A stretch of DNA of 64,000 nt from an uncultured Paracoccaceae bacterium. GTDB lineage: Bacteria; Pseudomonadota; Alphaproteobacteria; Rhodobacterales; Rhodobacteraceae. A program made the position numbers and the translations under genes. Shown here piece by piece: positions 38,402 to 46,836 of the stretch (within the stretch, counting starts at the first letter, position 1; each line of letters starts with the position of its first letter). The notes under the pieces were generated by a model, which did no database searches, was not told the origin of the DNA, and was given only the letters and a program-made list of their open reading frames with translations. The stretch lies in NCBI GenBank assembly GCA_947496605.1, contig CANMDF010000004.1, forward strand, positions 124,001 through 188,000, in the 5' to 3' direction.

Positions 38402-39307
38402 CTACACCCCCAAGCAATGCCGCATGATGGCCTTTTGTGCATGCAACCGGTTTTCCGCTTCATCGAAAATCACCGAATGCGGGCCGTCCATCACGCTGCT
38501 TGTAGCCTCGTCATCGCGGTGGGCTGGCAGGCAGTGCATGAAAAGCGCATCGTCCTTGGCTTTCGCCATCAGCGTATCATTCACCTGATAGCCGCGCAGC
38601 TGGTTGTGCCGCCGTTCGCGGGCAGACTGCGGGTCATGCATGCTGACCCATGTATCAGTCACGACAAGATCAGCGCCTTGAACGGCCTCATTGGGGTCGC
38701 GCACGGTGGTGTAGAGCCCATCAAGTGCGGGTTCCGGGTCAAGCGGTGGAGGCCCTGTGAACACCAGATCGAATTCAAACTGCTTGGCCGCATGCGCAAA
38801 GCTGGCAAACACGTTGTTACCATCGCCCGACCACACAACCTTTTTGCCTTTGATCGGGCCGTTATGTTCTTCAAATGTCATGATATCCGCCATGATCTGA
38901 CACGGATGTGTGCGGTTGGTCAGTCCGTTGATAACCGGCACCGTGGCGTATTCGGCCATATCAAGAAGCGTTTGCTCTTCAAACGTCCGGATCATGATCA
39001 GGTCAACATAGCGCGACAATACCCGCGCTGTGTCTGCAATGGTTTCACCATGCCCCAATTGCATATCGGCCCCCGACAACACCATTGTTTGTCCGCCCAT
39101 CTGGCGCACGCCCACATCAAAGGAAACACGTGTCCGTGTGGACGGTTTTTCAAAAATCAGGGCGACCATGTGGCCCGCAAGCGGTTGGTCATCGTCCACT
39201 GTGCCTTTGGGTTTTCCCGCGCGCGCCGTCTTCATGGCCTGAGCACTGTCGATGATGTCCCGCAAGGCATCGGTTGGAGTCGTGTGAATATCAAGGAAAT
39301 GGGTCAT
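38402..39307 (-). CDS. argF: Ornithine carbamoyltransferase
   Basis: Makes citrulline from ornithine and carbamoyl phosphate, the sixth step of arginine synthesis. The 301-residue sequence has the carbamoyl-phosphate loop FEKPSTRTR near residues 53-61, HPCQ-type THPCQIMAD, the ornithine-binding DTWVSM and the catalytic HCLPAHR. It is third in the argD-GNAT-argF operon; the carbamoyl phosphate would come from the enzyme partly encoded by carB at the window end. Confidence 0.97.
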   Translation of the reverse strand: MTHFLDIHTTPTDALRDIIDSAQAMKTARAGKPKGTVDDDQPLAGHMVALIFEKPSTRTRVSFDVGVRQMGGQTMVLSGADMQLGHGETIADTARVLSRYVDLIMIRTFEEQTLLDMAEYATVPVINGLTNRTHPCQIMADIMTFEEHNGPIKGKKVVWSGDGNNVFASFAHAAKQFEFDLVFTGPPPLDPEPALDGLYTTVRDPNEAVQGADLVVTDTWVSMHDPQSARERRHNQLRGYQVNDTLMAKAKDDALFMHCLPAHRDDEATSSVMDGPHSVIFDEAENRLHAQKAIMRHCLGV

Positions 39308-39346
39308 GCGTTTCGCTTTTGTTGGGCCGCTGCTGGGCCAAAATAA

Positions 39347-39829
39347 TCAAAGGTGGGTCATCACTTGGACGAGGCGTCCTTCGTTCGTGCTGGCCAATCG
39401 TCGGTTGGTAAAACCGGCCTGTCGGTAAATACTGATCGTGCGGGTATCTGTCGTCCCCGGGCCAACTGCGACCATCGGGTGTTTGACACAAAGCGCACGC
39501 GTATGCGCCTCAATGTAGCCGACCGAGTGGCCCTGCCCCATGAATTTATGCTCACCCACAAATGTCGCCATCACGCGCGACCCATGCGGCAGGTCAGCGT
39601 ATTGCGACATGCCATACGCACGGGCGTCGTGATCATGGATATAGGCAAATGGGTGATCAATCAGACTGACCACTTGCATATTGATCTTTGGATCGTTCAT
39701 CGTTTTTTCCATCAACGCAATCTGCTTGTCCGCGTCAGGCCACCAAACTTTGACATGCGCCGTATCAAGCCAACGGCGCATCAAAGGCAGGTCAGCCTCT
39801 GTTAGGGGACGGAACGTGTAATTACGCAT
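39347..39829 (-). CDS. AAC(6')-like GNAT acetyltransferase inside the arg operon
   Basis: A 160-residue GNAT protein. The N-terminus YTFRPLTEADLPLMRRWLDT then VKVWWPDAD and the later PFAYIHDHDARAYG, KFMGQGHSVGYIE (acetyl-CoA loop), and ISIYRQAGF line up with aminoglycoside 6'-N-acetyltransferase-type enzymes. AAAGGAGG precedes its ATG. It overlaps argD by 8 bases and sits 39 bases before argF, so all three form one operon. Its substrate is unknown: it could acetylate an arginine-pathway metabolite or another amine. Resistance is only one option and is not supported by context. Confidence 0.85.
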   Translation of the reverse strand: MRNYTFRPLTEADLPLMRRWLDTAHVKVWWPDADKQIALMEKTMNDPKINMQVVSLIDHPFAYIHDHDARAYGMSQYADLPHGSRVMATFVGEHKFMGQGHSVGYIEAHTRALCVKHPMVAVGPGTTDTRTISIYRQAGFTNRRLASTNEGRLVQVMTHL

Positions 39830-41003
39830 TGGCCTCCTTTACATGGGACGCCGCAGCATCAAGTTTTTCTGCTGCAAGTCCGATGTCTCCATCAGAAATG
39901 TTAAGCGCTGGAAGAAGCCGGATGACGTTATCAGCGGCCGGGACTGTCAAAATGCCTTGGGCGAAACCCGCATGAACGACATCGGTGTTCGCCGCCTTGC
40001 ACTTGAGCCCCAGCATCAAGCCGGACCCACGCACCGCTTCAAAGACATCAGGGTGTGCCGCAACCAGCCCTTCCAGCTTTTGGCGCATCAGCCCAGCTTT
40101 GCGGTTCACTTCGGTCAAAAAGCCGTCGTCGCCCACGATTTGCATGACTTTCGCGCCAACTGCACAGGCCAAGGGGTTGCCGCCATAGGTCGATCCATGG
40201 GTGCCTGCCGTCATCCCCGAGGCTGCGTTCTCAGTCGCCAACACGGCCCCCAAAGGAAAACCGCCACCAATGCCCTTGGCAACCATCATGATATCCGGTG
40301 TGATCCCCGCCCATTCATGCGCAAAGAGCTTGCCCGTGCGCCCCATACCGCATTGCACCTCATCCAAGATCATCAGAATACCATGTGCATCGCACAAATC
40401 CCGCAATCCCTTCAGGCAAGCATCTGGCAACGGCCGAATGCCGCCCTCGCCCTGCACAGGTTCGACCATGATGGCGGCCGTCTTACCCGAAACAGCCGCT
40501 TGCAGCGCGTCGTGATCGGCAAAATCGAGATGCGTAAAGCCGGGCAGCAATGGCCCGAACCCTTTGGTCATTTTCTCTGATCCCGCTGCCGCGATGCCTG
40601 CGCTGGACCGTCCGTGGAACGACCCCGAAAACGTGATGATTTCAACCCGCTCTGGCTGATCTTGATCATACCAATATTTGCGGGCCATTTTCACAGCCAA
40701 TTCACAGGCTTCTGTGCCTGAATTGGTAAAGAACACGGTATCGGCAAACGTCTGATCAACCAAAGCGTCCGCCAGCTGTTGCTGTGCAGGAATGTTGTAA
40801 AGGTTGGACACATGCCAAAGCGCATGCGCCTGCGCCGACAACGCCTCAACCAATGCAGGGTGGGCATGGCCCAGCGCATTCACCGCAATGCCAGCGCCAA
40901 GATCAAGAAAACGTCGCCCGTCAGCTTCCGTCAACCAAGAGCCTTCACCCGACACGAAAGTCAGGGGTGCACGTGAATAGGTCGGCAGAATAGATGCGAT
41001 CAT
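39822..41003 (-). CDS. argD: Acetylornithine aminotransferase
   Basis: PLP-dependent class III aminotransferase that makes N-acetylornithine from the semialdehyde; in many bacteria it also serves lysine synthesis. The 393 residues from MIASILPTYSRAPLTFVSGE match the family. NSGTEACELAVKMARKY is the phosphate-binding region, LDEVQCGMGRTGK holds the PLP Asp, and AKGIGGGFPLGA contains the Schiff-base Lys. AAGGAAG precedes the ATG at 41003. It opens the operon and has a good upstream promoter. Confidence 0.95.
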   Translation of the reverse strand: MIASILPTYSRAPLTFVSGEGSWLTEADGRRFLDLGAGIAVNALGHAHPALVEALSAQAHALWHVSNLYNIPAQQQLADALVDQTFADTVFFTNSGTEACELAVKMARKYWYDQDQPERVEIITFSGSFHGRSSAGIAAAGSEKMTKGFGPLLPGFTHLDFADHDALQAAVSGKTAAIMVEPVQGEGGIRPLPDACLKGLRDLCDAHGILMILDEVQCGMGRTGKLFAHEWAGITPDIMMVAKGIGGGFPLGAVLATENAASGMTAGTHGSTYGGNPLACAVGAKVMQIVGDDGFLTEVNRKAGLMRQKLEGLVAAHPDVFEAVRGSGLMLGLKCKAANTDVVHAGFAQGILTVPAADNVIRLLPALNISDGDIGLAAEKLDAAASHVKEANA

Positions 41004-41060
41004 AGCGATCTTCCTTAAACGTAAGCGCAATTGGTGCAGGACCGATTACGAGGTGTCAAT

Positions 41061-41089
41061 AATATAGGGGTTAGTGATGGTCGTGACAA
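41061..41089 (-). promoter_or_regulatory. Predicted promoter of the argD operon
   Basis: On the minus strand, TTGTCA (complement of 41084-41089), a 17-base spacer and TATATT (complement of 41061-41066) form a strong sigma-70-type match about 60 bases before argD. Confidence 0.6.
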
Positions 41090-41268
41090 AGGGCGGCGCG
41101 GGTTAGCGTCGGCGTCGGTTCATTTGTGAGGCACAATTCATCATGCGCGCAGTGCTAGCCCAGTTGGCCCGGCGATGGAACCCTCCAAATTATGTGTCTG
41201 TGTTCATTTGAGCATTTCAAGCGCGATCTCAGCTTGAATGCTGCGACCCAGAGGTTCACTGATGGCAC

Positions 41269-42147
41269 ATGACCCTTCGTGCCGCCAACCCACCTCTTGC
41301 CATTGCGTTCATGCTGACGGCCACCGCATTTATTGCGGGAACAATGGTGATGGCAAAGTCGCTTGGCACAGATGCACTGGGCCCACCCCTGCATCCACTT
41401 CAAATCAGCCACGGGCGTTTCCTATTTGCGTTTCTCGCAATTGCATCGGTCGCGATGGTGCTTCGGCCCAAGATCGCAAAGCTCAATTTTGGACTACACA
41501 TTGGGCGAACACTATTTGGGTGGGGTGGTGTGACGCTGATGTTTGCCGCTGTCGCGTTCATTCCTCTCTCAGATGCCACAGCCATTAGCTTTCTGAACCC
41601 CGTCTTCGGAATGCTGTTTGCGATTCCCTTGCTGGGGGAACGTGTCGGCAAATGGCGATGGTGTGCGGCATTCATGGCTTTGGTAGGGGCGTTGATTTTG
41701 CTGCGGCCGGGGCCTGAAAGCTTCCAACTCGCGGGGCTACTGGCACTGGGGGCCGCGGTCATTTTGGGGATGGAACTGATTTTCATCAAAAAACTTGCGA
41801 ACCGTGAGCCCGCCTTTCAGATTCTGCTGATCAACAACACAATGGGCTTGTGCATTGCAACTCTGGCGGTCTTGCCAGTGTGGACGATGCCAACCTCTGA
41901 ACAATGGATGGCTTTAGCCGCTTTGGGTGGCCTTATGGCGGCGGCGCAAGCCTGCTTTGTCAACGCGATGGCGCGTGCGGATGCCAGCTTCATAACACCT
42001 TTCAGCTATGTGACGCTAATTTTTGCGACACTTTATGACTTAGTTATTTTCGACGTTTTCCCAGACTGGATCAGCATTCTTGGCGCGGTAATCATCCTAA
42101 GCGGGGCATCATTGTTAGCCTGGCGCGAACGAAAACTTCGCGCATAA
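41269..42147 (+). CDS. EamA/DMT-family transporter
   Basis: A 292-residue inner-membrane protein with about ten hydrophobic helices arranged as two EamA repeats. The conserved FIPLSDATAISFLNPVFGML lies in the first half, and the second repeat ends ISILGAVIILSGASLLAWRE. DMT transporters export or import small metabolites such as amino acids; the substrate is not predictable. A bulged stem (41211-41222 with 41232-41242) lies just upstream. Confidence 0.9.
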   Translation: MTLRAANPPLAIAFMLTATAFIAGTMVMAKSLGTDALGPPLHPLQISHGRFLFAFLAIASVAMVLRPKIAKLNFGLHIGRTLFGWGGVTLMFAAVAFIPLSDATAISFLNPVFGMLFAIPLLGERVGKWRWCAAFMALVGALILLRPGPESFQLAGLLALGAAVILGMELIFIKKLANREPAFQILLINNTMGLCIATLAVLPVWTMPTSEQWMALAALGGLMAAAQACFVNAMARADASFITPFSYVTLIFATLYDLVIFDVFPDWISILGAVIILSGASLLAWRERKLRA

Positions 42148-42216
42148 GCGGTATTTTGCTTTCTGGCGGGAAAACCTGCCCCATTCCGGCCATGTTTCTA
42201 ATTTAGCCAGTTTTGC

Positions 42217-42630
42217 ATGAGTGATGTTTACGAGTACCGTCGGGCACCCAATAAGGGACCGATCTTAATCGCCTTGTTGGGCGTCGTCTTGCTGCTGGTT
42301 GCAGTGATTCAGTTTAATGCAACGCAATTTCTGTGGCTTATATGGGCTTTTGCGGCCGTCACAATTGCTTGGATGGTCTTACCGCAACCCATCTCAGGGA
42401 TTCGTATCGATGCCGATCATCTTGTTCTGGCAGCTTGGCGCGAACCGCGGTCGATTCCCTTGGATGACATCGCCCATCTGCGCGTAAAAGACACCGAGCT
42501 TGGGGCAGAGGTCGCGATCGTCTATCGCAATGGTGACCAAGAAGATGTTTTTGCCGGTGATCTACCTGACATTGATACGCTGATTTCAGTGCTAGCAGAT
42601 CGCGGCATCCCAGTACGCGACGTGATCTAG
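42217..42630 (+). CDS. Small membrane protein with PH-like tail
   Basis: A 137-residue protein with two adjacent N-terminal helices (ILIALLGVVLLLVAVIQFN and FLWLIWAFAAVTIAWMVL), then a soluble tail (GIRIDADHLVLAAWREPRSI...IRVKDTELG-like) that resembles the PH-like domain of YcxB/DUF304-type membrane proteins. It overlaps the convergent ABC permease gene by 4 bases. The role is unknown. Confidence 0.7.
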   Translation: MSDVYEYRRAPNKGPILIALLGVVLLLVAVIQFNATQFLWLIWAFAAVTIAWMVLPQPISGIRIDADHLVLAAWREPRSIPLDDIAHLRVKDTELGAEVAIVYRNGDQEDVFAGDLPDIDTLISVLADRGIPVRDVI

Positions 42631-43430
42631 GATTTCAGGCGGTATCCGGTGTCCATCCAGCGCCAGCAAATTCCCAAGACCACGACACTTGCAGCACTGA
42701 CAACCAACAGGCCAACCCAAGGGCTGCTGTCGCTCACCCCGATCATCCCATAGCGGACACCATCGATGATGTAGAAAAACGGGTTCGCATGGCTCAGCGC
42801 CTGCATGAAAGGCGGCAAGGCTTCGATTGAGTAGAATGTGCCGGACAAAAAGGCCAAGGGTGTCACAAGGAAGTTCGAGATCGCAGAAAGCTGATCGAAC
42901 TTATTGGCAAAGATACCAGCGATCATGCCCAATCCTCCCATCAAGATTGATCCAAGCACCACAAAGACCATCACCCAAATAGGGGCCTGCATCCCGATCC
43001 CCAGGAATAGCAGGCAACCCAACGCAATCACGATGGCAACCAAAACACCGCGTGCCACGGCCCCACCGATATAGCCTGTCACCAATTCGGCGGCAGACAA
43101 CGGCGGCATAAGCGTATCAACGATGTTGCCTTGCACTTTGGCCGACGCAAGGCTGGAAGATGTATTGGCAAAGGCGTTCTGGATCACAGTCATCGTCAGG
43201 ATACCCGGTGCGAGAAACACCATAAACGGCACGCCCATCACGTCGCCCCGCTGCGACCCGATCGCGATCGTGAAAATCAGCAAGAATAACGCGGCATTGA
43301 TCAATGGCGCCATAACAGTCTGCGACCACACATTCATGAACCGCTTGATTTCGCGCCGCGTCAGCGTCCACGTGCCAAGCCAGTTTACCCGTCCAAAGCG
43401 ACGCACGCCCATTTGGTCTGTTTCGATCAT
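42627..43430 (-). CDS. ABC-2-type transporter permease
   Basis: A 267-residue membrane protein with six predicted helices and the ABC-2 signature GTFYSIEALPPFMQALSHANP then YIIDGVRYGM. It is close to YadH-type exporters. No ATPase gene is adjacent, so its YadG-like partner must be elsewhere or the gene is an orphan. It is convergent with the PH-like gene and divergent from gcrA. Confidence 0.88.
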   Translation of the reverse strand: MIETDQMGVRRFGRVNWLGTWTLTRREIKRFMNVWSQTVMAPLINAALFLLIFTIAIGSQRGDVMGVPFMVFLAPGILTMTVIQNAFANTSSSLASAKVQGNIVDTLMPPLSAAELVTGYIGGAVARGVLVAIVIALGCLLFLGIGMQAPIWVMVFVVLGSILMGGLGMIAGIFANKFDQLSAISNFLVTPLAFLSGTFYSIEALPPFMQALSHANPFFYIIDGVRYGMIGVSDSSPWVGLLVVSAASVVVLGICWRWMDTGYRLKS

Positions 43431-43641
43431 TCCCGCATTCCTTTATGGACCTCAGGACATAGCCGATTGCAGCAGAATGGCCAGCACAGATGCAGACCTG
43501 CGTCAGATCGGCAGAAGTTGCGCAAAACGGGTGTCTGCGCCTTCACATCACTGGCCGCAATGACTAGTATGATTGGGACTTGAACAAAATGGCCCGATCT
43601 TTGGACGACCAAGATCCCGCCTAAGAACCAAAGGAATTCAT

Positions 43642-44232
43642 ATGTCCTGGACAGACGAGCGCGTTGAGACGCTCAAAAAGATGTGGGGCGAAGGCCAATC
43701 CGCAAGCCAGATCGCCAAAGAACTTGGCGGCGTCACACGCAATGCCGTGATCGGCAAAGTGCACCGTTTGGGACTGTCCAACCGGGCAGGCTCTGGCGGC
43801 TCTGCATCCAAAGCCGCACCAAAGGAAAAACCAGCAGCAGCGGCAAAACCGGCACCCAAGCCAAAGGCCGCAACCAAAGCGGCCCCGGCCTCGACCCCAC
43901 CCAAGGAAGAGCCCGAGCTGGACGAGAACGGCATTCCGATCTCCGCAGCCCGCCGCGCGATCATTCCAGCTGGTCAACCATTGCCGCCGCAACCGTCCGC
44001 GAATGAGATCAGCCCTGAGGCCTTGGCGAAGGTCAGCGAGGTTGAGAAAACGGCGAAGCGTATCACCTTGATGGAATTGACCGAAAAGACATGCAAATGG
44101 CCTGTCGGCGACCCTGCCACAGATGATTTCTGGTTCTGCGGTTTGGCCGTGCAGCAAGGCAAGCCTTATTGCGAAGCCCATGTCGGCGTCGCGTTCCAAC
44201 CTATGTCATCGCGCCGCGATCGGCGACGGTAA
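43642..44232 (+). CDS. gcrA: GcrA cell-cycle regulator
   Basis: DNA-methylation-responsive transcription factor that, in Caulobacter, binds sigma-70 RNA polymerase at GANTC-methylated promoters. The conserved N-terminal helix-turn-helix is MSWTDERVETLKKMWGEGQS and AVIGKVHRLGLSNR. A central Ala/Lys/Pro-rich linker (about 55-90) is low-complexity. The C-terminal CKWPVGDP...FWFCG...YCEAH is the sigma-interacting part. The 196 residues start at ATG 43642, since the leader codons upstream are not conserved. A long palindrome and a terminator follow the gene. Confidence 0.96.
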   Translation: MSWTDERVETLKKMWGEGQSASQIAKELGGVTRNAVIGKVHRLGLSNRAGSGGSASKAAPKEKPAAAAKPAPKPKAATKAAPASTPPKEEPELDENGIPISAARRAIIPAGQPLPPQPSANEISPEALAKVSEVEKTAKRITLMELTEKTCKWPVGDPATDDFWFCGLAVQQGKPYCEAHVGVAFQPMSSRRDRRR

Positions 44233-44246
44233 GTGACTGTGCAAAA

Positions 44247-44274
44247 TGTAAGATGGATCATGATCCACCTTACA
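44247..44274. repeat. 28-bp near-perfect palindrome after gcrA
   Basis: TGTAAG (44247-44252) and CTTACA (44269-44274) flank the perfect 14-bp palindrome TGGATCATGATCCA (44254-44267), with one A/C mismatch pair. It lies 15 bases after the gcrA stop and just before a Rho-independent terminator, so it is not needed as a terminator itself. An operator or transcript-end stem are both possible. Confidence 0.7.
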
Positions 44275-44278
44275 CTTG

Positions 44279-44308
44279 AAAAAGGCCGCCCACCGGGGCG
44301 GCCTTTTT
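44279..44308. terminator. Bidirectional Rho-independent terminator
   Basis: AAAAAGGCCGCC (44279-44290) pairs with GGCGGCCTTTTT (44297-44308) around a 6-base loop, with a T-tract on both strands. It separates gcrA from the convergent reductase gene. Confidence 0.9.
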
Positions 44309-44329
44309 CATTTTCCGGATCCGGCAGGA

Positions 44330-45322
44330 TCAGGACTGATAGCTTTGGATGGCTTGGGCGGATGCAACAAGAGAATCGCGCACAGGGATAAACTTGAACC
44401 CAAACGTCGCCTCGGCCTTTGCGCCAGAGACAGCCGACGTCCGGCCCAAACTGCCACGGATCGCTTTCATATCCGCCATGAACAGCGCCAGAAACTTAAT
44501 CAGCCATACGGGGGCTTCGCGCTTGGGCGTTTTGAGGCTGGCATCCCAATCTTTCAGCATTTGTGCAAATGCCAGAAAACTGTTCGTTTCAGCGGCAGCC
44601 GCAAAGCGTTCACCCTTGGCTGCCTCCAAATCAATCGCGGCCACATGCATCATCGCAACATCGCGCACATCAACCGCGACCAGATCCGCCGGTGGGGCCA
44701 TTGGGATTTTGCCACCAATGAATTGCTCGACAATCTCAAGCGAGCTGCCATAGCGCGCGTCCATTGGCGGACCAAAGACCCCACCCGGATTAATCGTCGT
44801 CAACGCGATATCAGGGTTTTCAGCCACAAAATCCCATGCGGCCTTCTCTGCCAGTGTCTTGGACGCCTCATAGGCGCCCACAAACGGCGCATCCGGCGTT
44901 GTCCAATTTGTCTCATCCGAGGGTTGCATCGGCGGCTTGTCCGCCTGTTTGTAGATCGCCGCACAGGATGAGGTCAGGATCACACGTTTGATCCCCGCGG
45001 CCTTCGCGGCATTCATCGCACGCAAGGTCCCATCAACCGCGGGGCGGATCAGTTCTTCGGGGTCTTTTGGCTCACTGAGCGGAAAAGGGGACGCGGTGTG
45101 CATCAGCACATCACAGCCCTGCATTGCTTCGGTCCAGCCATCGTCCTTGCCCAAGTCCAGAAATGCAAACTCGATGACGGCTTCCGGAAACAGCTCTTCC
45201 AACTCGGTCTTTCGCTTTTCAGACCGCACCGAGGCACGCACATCATACCCTTTTTCAAACAGCTCTCGCAGGATGTGTTTGGCGATAAATCCGGACGCAC
45301 CGGTAACGAAGACTTTGGTCAT
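44330..45322 (-). CDS. NAD(P)-dependent epimerase/reductase (extended SDR)
   Basis: A 330-residue extended SDR. The dinucleotide motif VFVTGASGFIAKHIL is at the N-terminus, and YEASKTLAEKAAW carries the YxxxK pair. The pattern DVRASVRSEKR and the PGGVFGP loop are close to the dihydroflavonol-4-reductase-like or aldehyde-reductase group. The ATG at 45322 overlaps the TetR stop (ATGA), so the two genes are co-expressed and the reductase is a likely target of that regulator. The substrate is probably a small aldehyde or ketone; this is inference. Confidence 0.88.
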   Translation of the reverse strand: MTKVFVTGASGFIAKHILRELFEKGYDVRASVRSEKRKTELEELFPEAVIEFAFLDLGKDDGWTEAMQGCDVLMHTASPFPLSEPKDPEELIRPAVDGTLRAMNAAKAAGIKRVILTSSCAAIYKQADKPPMQPSDETNWTTPDAPFVGAYEASKTLAEKAAWDFVAENPDIALTTINPGGVFGPPMDARYGSSLEIVEQFIGGKIPMAPPADLVAVDVRDVAMMHVAAIDLEAAKGERFAAAAETNSFLAFAQMLKDWDASLKTPKREAPVWLIKFLALFMADMKAIRGSLGRTSAVSGAKAEATFGFKFIPVRDSLVASAQAIQSYQS

Positions 45323-45861
45323 TGTGTTAATCCTATTGCATTGCACAACATTTCAAACGCGAGATCCGCGTCGGTGCGATTGAGTTTTTCCGTGATAACG
45401 AGGTCAATTTGGAACAAGATCAGCTGTCCAACAAAAGCAGCACTTGGCCCTTTGATGATACCCTTGGTCAGGGCGTTTTCTATCCAGGCACTATGCGGTG
45501 CCGCGACCGCATACATATCAGCCTGCGTTTGCTGGCTGGCCAGTCCCGCATCAAGGAGCAGATGCATAACGTCCCGCGCTTGTGCATTTGCCCGCGCCCA
45601 AGCAAGGTAGCCTTGCCAATTCTCATATAGGTGACGGCGATCAAAGGCTGCATCGCCTGAATGCTGCAATGCCCCAAACATGCCCGTCTTGGCCTGTGTG
45701 TAGATCGCGTCTATCAGGTCTTGCTTGGTCGAAAAGGCATTAAACAGCGTGCCATTGGAAACAGCTGCCGCCTTTGCAATCCGCGCGGTTGAGACACCCA
45801 CCCCTTCGGAAAGAAAGAGCGTGGTCGCCGCTTTGATGATCTGTTTTTGCCGATCGTTCAT
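45319..45861 (-). CDS. TetR-family repressor
   Basis: A 180-residue TetR regulator. The N-terminal HTH (residues about 5-50) reads IIKAATTLFLSEGVGVSTAR, then IAKAAAVSNGTLFNAFSTKQDLIDAIY. The C-terminal ligand domain is variable. It overlaps the downstream reductase gene by 4 bases. A 10-bp palindrome TGACTAGTCA lies in its predicted promoter, consistent with autorepression of the pair. Confidence 0.93.
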   Translation of the reverse strand: MNDRQKQIIKAATTLFLSEGVGVSTARIAKAAAVSNGTLFNAFSTKQDLIDAIYTQAKTGMFGALQHSGDAAFDRRHLYENWQGYLAWARANAQARDVMHLLLDAGLASQQTQADMYAVAAPHSAWIENALTKGIIKGPSAAFVGQLILFQIDLVITEKLNRTDADLAFEMLCNAIGLTQ

Positions 45862-45867
45862 ATGCCC

Positions 45868-45895
45868 TACATAGTTAGAGTGACTAGTCAGTCAA
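45868..45895 (-). promoter_or_regulatory. TetR promoter with overlapping operator
   Basis: On the minus strand, TTGACT (complement of 45890-45895), a 16-base spacer and TATGTA (complement of 45868-45873) form a promoter. TGACTAGTCA (45881-45890), a perfect palindrome, sits in the spacer and touches the -35, the usual position for TetR-type autorepression. Confidence 0.55.
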
Positions 45896-45906
45896 GGCAT
45901 CGGCGG

Positions 45907-46836
45907 CTAATTTTGCGGGTCCGGGGCCATTGCGCGGCGAAGACCATCACGTTCTGGCTGCATTTCAGGCAGCTGAATGTCCCAGGCTACCCCCATCCGG
46001 GCTAAAAGCTGAATAAACCAATAGCCGGGGTCGACCTGCCCTGCCTCGACGCCCAGCTTGGCTGAATGGGGGAATGCGTGATGATTGCCATGCCAGTTTT
46101 CCCCGAATGTTACCAAACCAAGATGCGGCAGGTTAAACCCCTGCACCGCAACACCGTCGATCACCCAGCCTTGGCTACCTGTCCGATGCGCAAAATGGCC
46201 TACCATCCAATGCCCGACAAGCGACACAAATATACGCAGACTGACACCCCACAGCACATAGGCCCATCCCCCCAAAGCAAACAGAACAATGGCCAGTGGT
46301 ATTTGTTGCAGCATCCACGTCCGCTCAACCGCACGGTAGAAACGATTGTCCGCCACCTCTGGTTCGATCACAAGGGCCGGCGGATGATTAAGGCGGAACT
46401 GGCAACAGAGCTGCCAATACGCGTCTTTCCAGAACCGGGCCTGATGGGCAGCATGGGCGGGGCACGTCCTTTGGCGTTGGTGCCAGTCACGCATGTCATG
46501 TGCGCGGATCATCCCAAAAGGGCCCGCCATCCCTACAAGGGTGCCCAGCCAAACCAACAAATATGCAAGAGGGGCGTAGGTCTTGAAACTACGGTGAATC
46601 AGTAGCCGGTGCATCCCCACCGAATGCCCCGCACAAATCGTCACTGCCGTGAGCACCACAAAGATGCATGCAGCGTCCCATTGGGCATAAGCGATGGCCC
46701 CGCCCACGCCCAATACGCCATGAGCGATCAACCATCCGGCCTTCGTTGGCAGAAACTGCACCTGCCCGTCCAGAGCACGGGTAGTTTGATCGGGCATCAC
46801 ACGTTCAGTTGCAACCAAAGCCAAAGAGCCGGTCAT
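45907..46836 (-). CDS. Acyl-CoA/fatty-acid desaturase
   Basis: A 309-residue membrane di-iron desaturase of the delta-9 (OLE1/DesC) type. The first His box lies in GHSVGMHRLLIHRSF and the last in HGNHHAFP. The middle box is HDMRDWH instead of the usual HRxHH; the same family layout exists in other alphaproteobacteria as far as I recall, so it may still be active. Several hydrophobic helices flank the boxes. It overlaps the upstream SRPBCC-type membrane gene by 4 bases (ATGA), and the two probably act together on membrane lipids. Confidence 0.85.
   Translation of the reverse strand: MTGSLALVATERVMPDQTTRALDGQVQFLPTKAGWLIAHGVLGVGGAIAYAQWDAACIFVVLTAVTICAGHSVGMHRLLIHRSFKTYAPLAYLLVWLGTLVGMAGPFGMIRAHDMRDWHQRQRTCPAHAAHQARFWKDAYWQLCCQFRLNHPPALVIEPEVADNRFYRAVERTWMLQQIPLAIVLFALGGWAYVLWGVSLRIFVSLVGHWMVGHFAHRTGSQGWVIDGVAVQGFNLPHLGLVTFGENWHGNHHAFPHSAKLGVEAGQVDPGYWFIQLLARMGVAWDIQLPEMQPERDGLRRAMAPDPQN

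Noticed and set aside
38297-39346. Long open frame on the plus strand opposite argF
   Set aside because: It is antisense to a full ornithine carbamoyltransferase with intact motifs, and its product has no recognisable domain.
39347-39829. Aminoglycoside resistance gene
   Set aside because: Fold similarity to AAC(6') is real, but the gene is part of an arginine operon and nothing supports resistance.
44276-44971. Plus-strand frame over the reductase gene
   Set aside because: It begins inside the terminator and runs antisense to the SDR gene, with no motifs.
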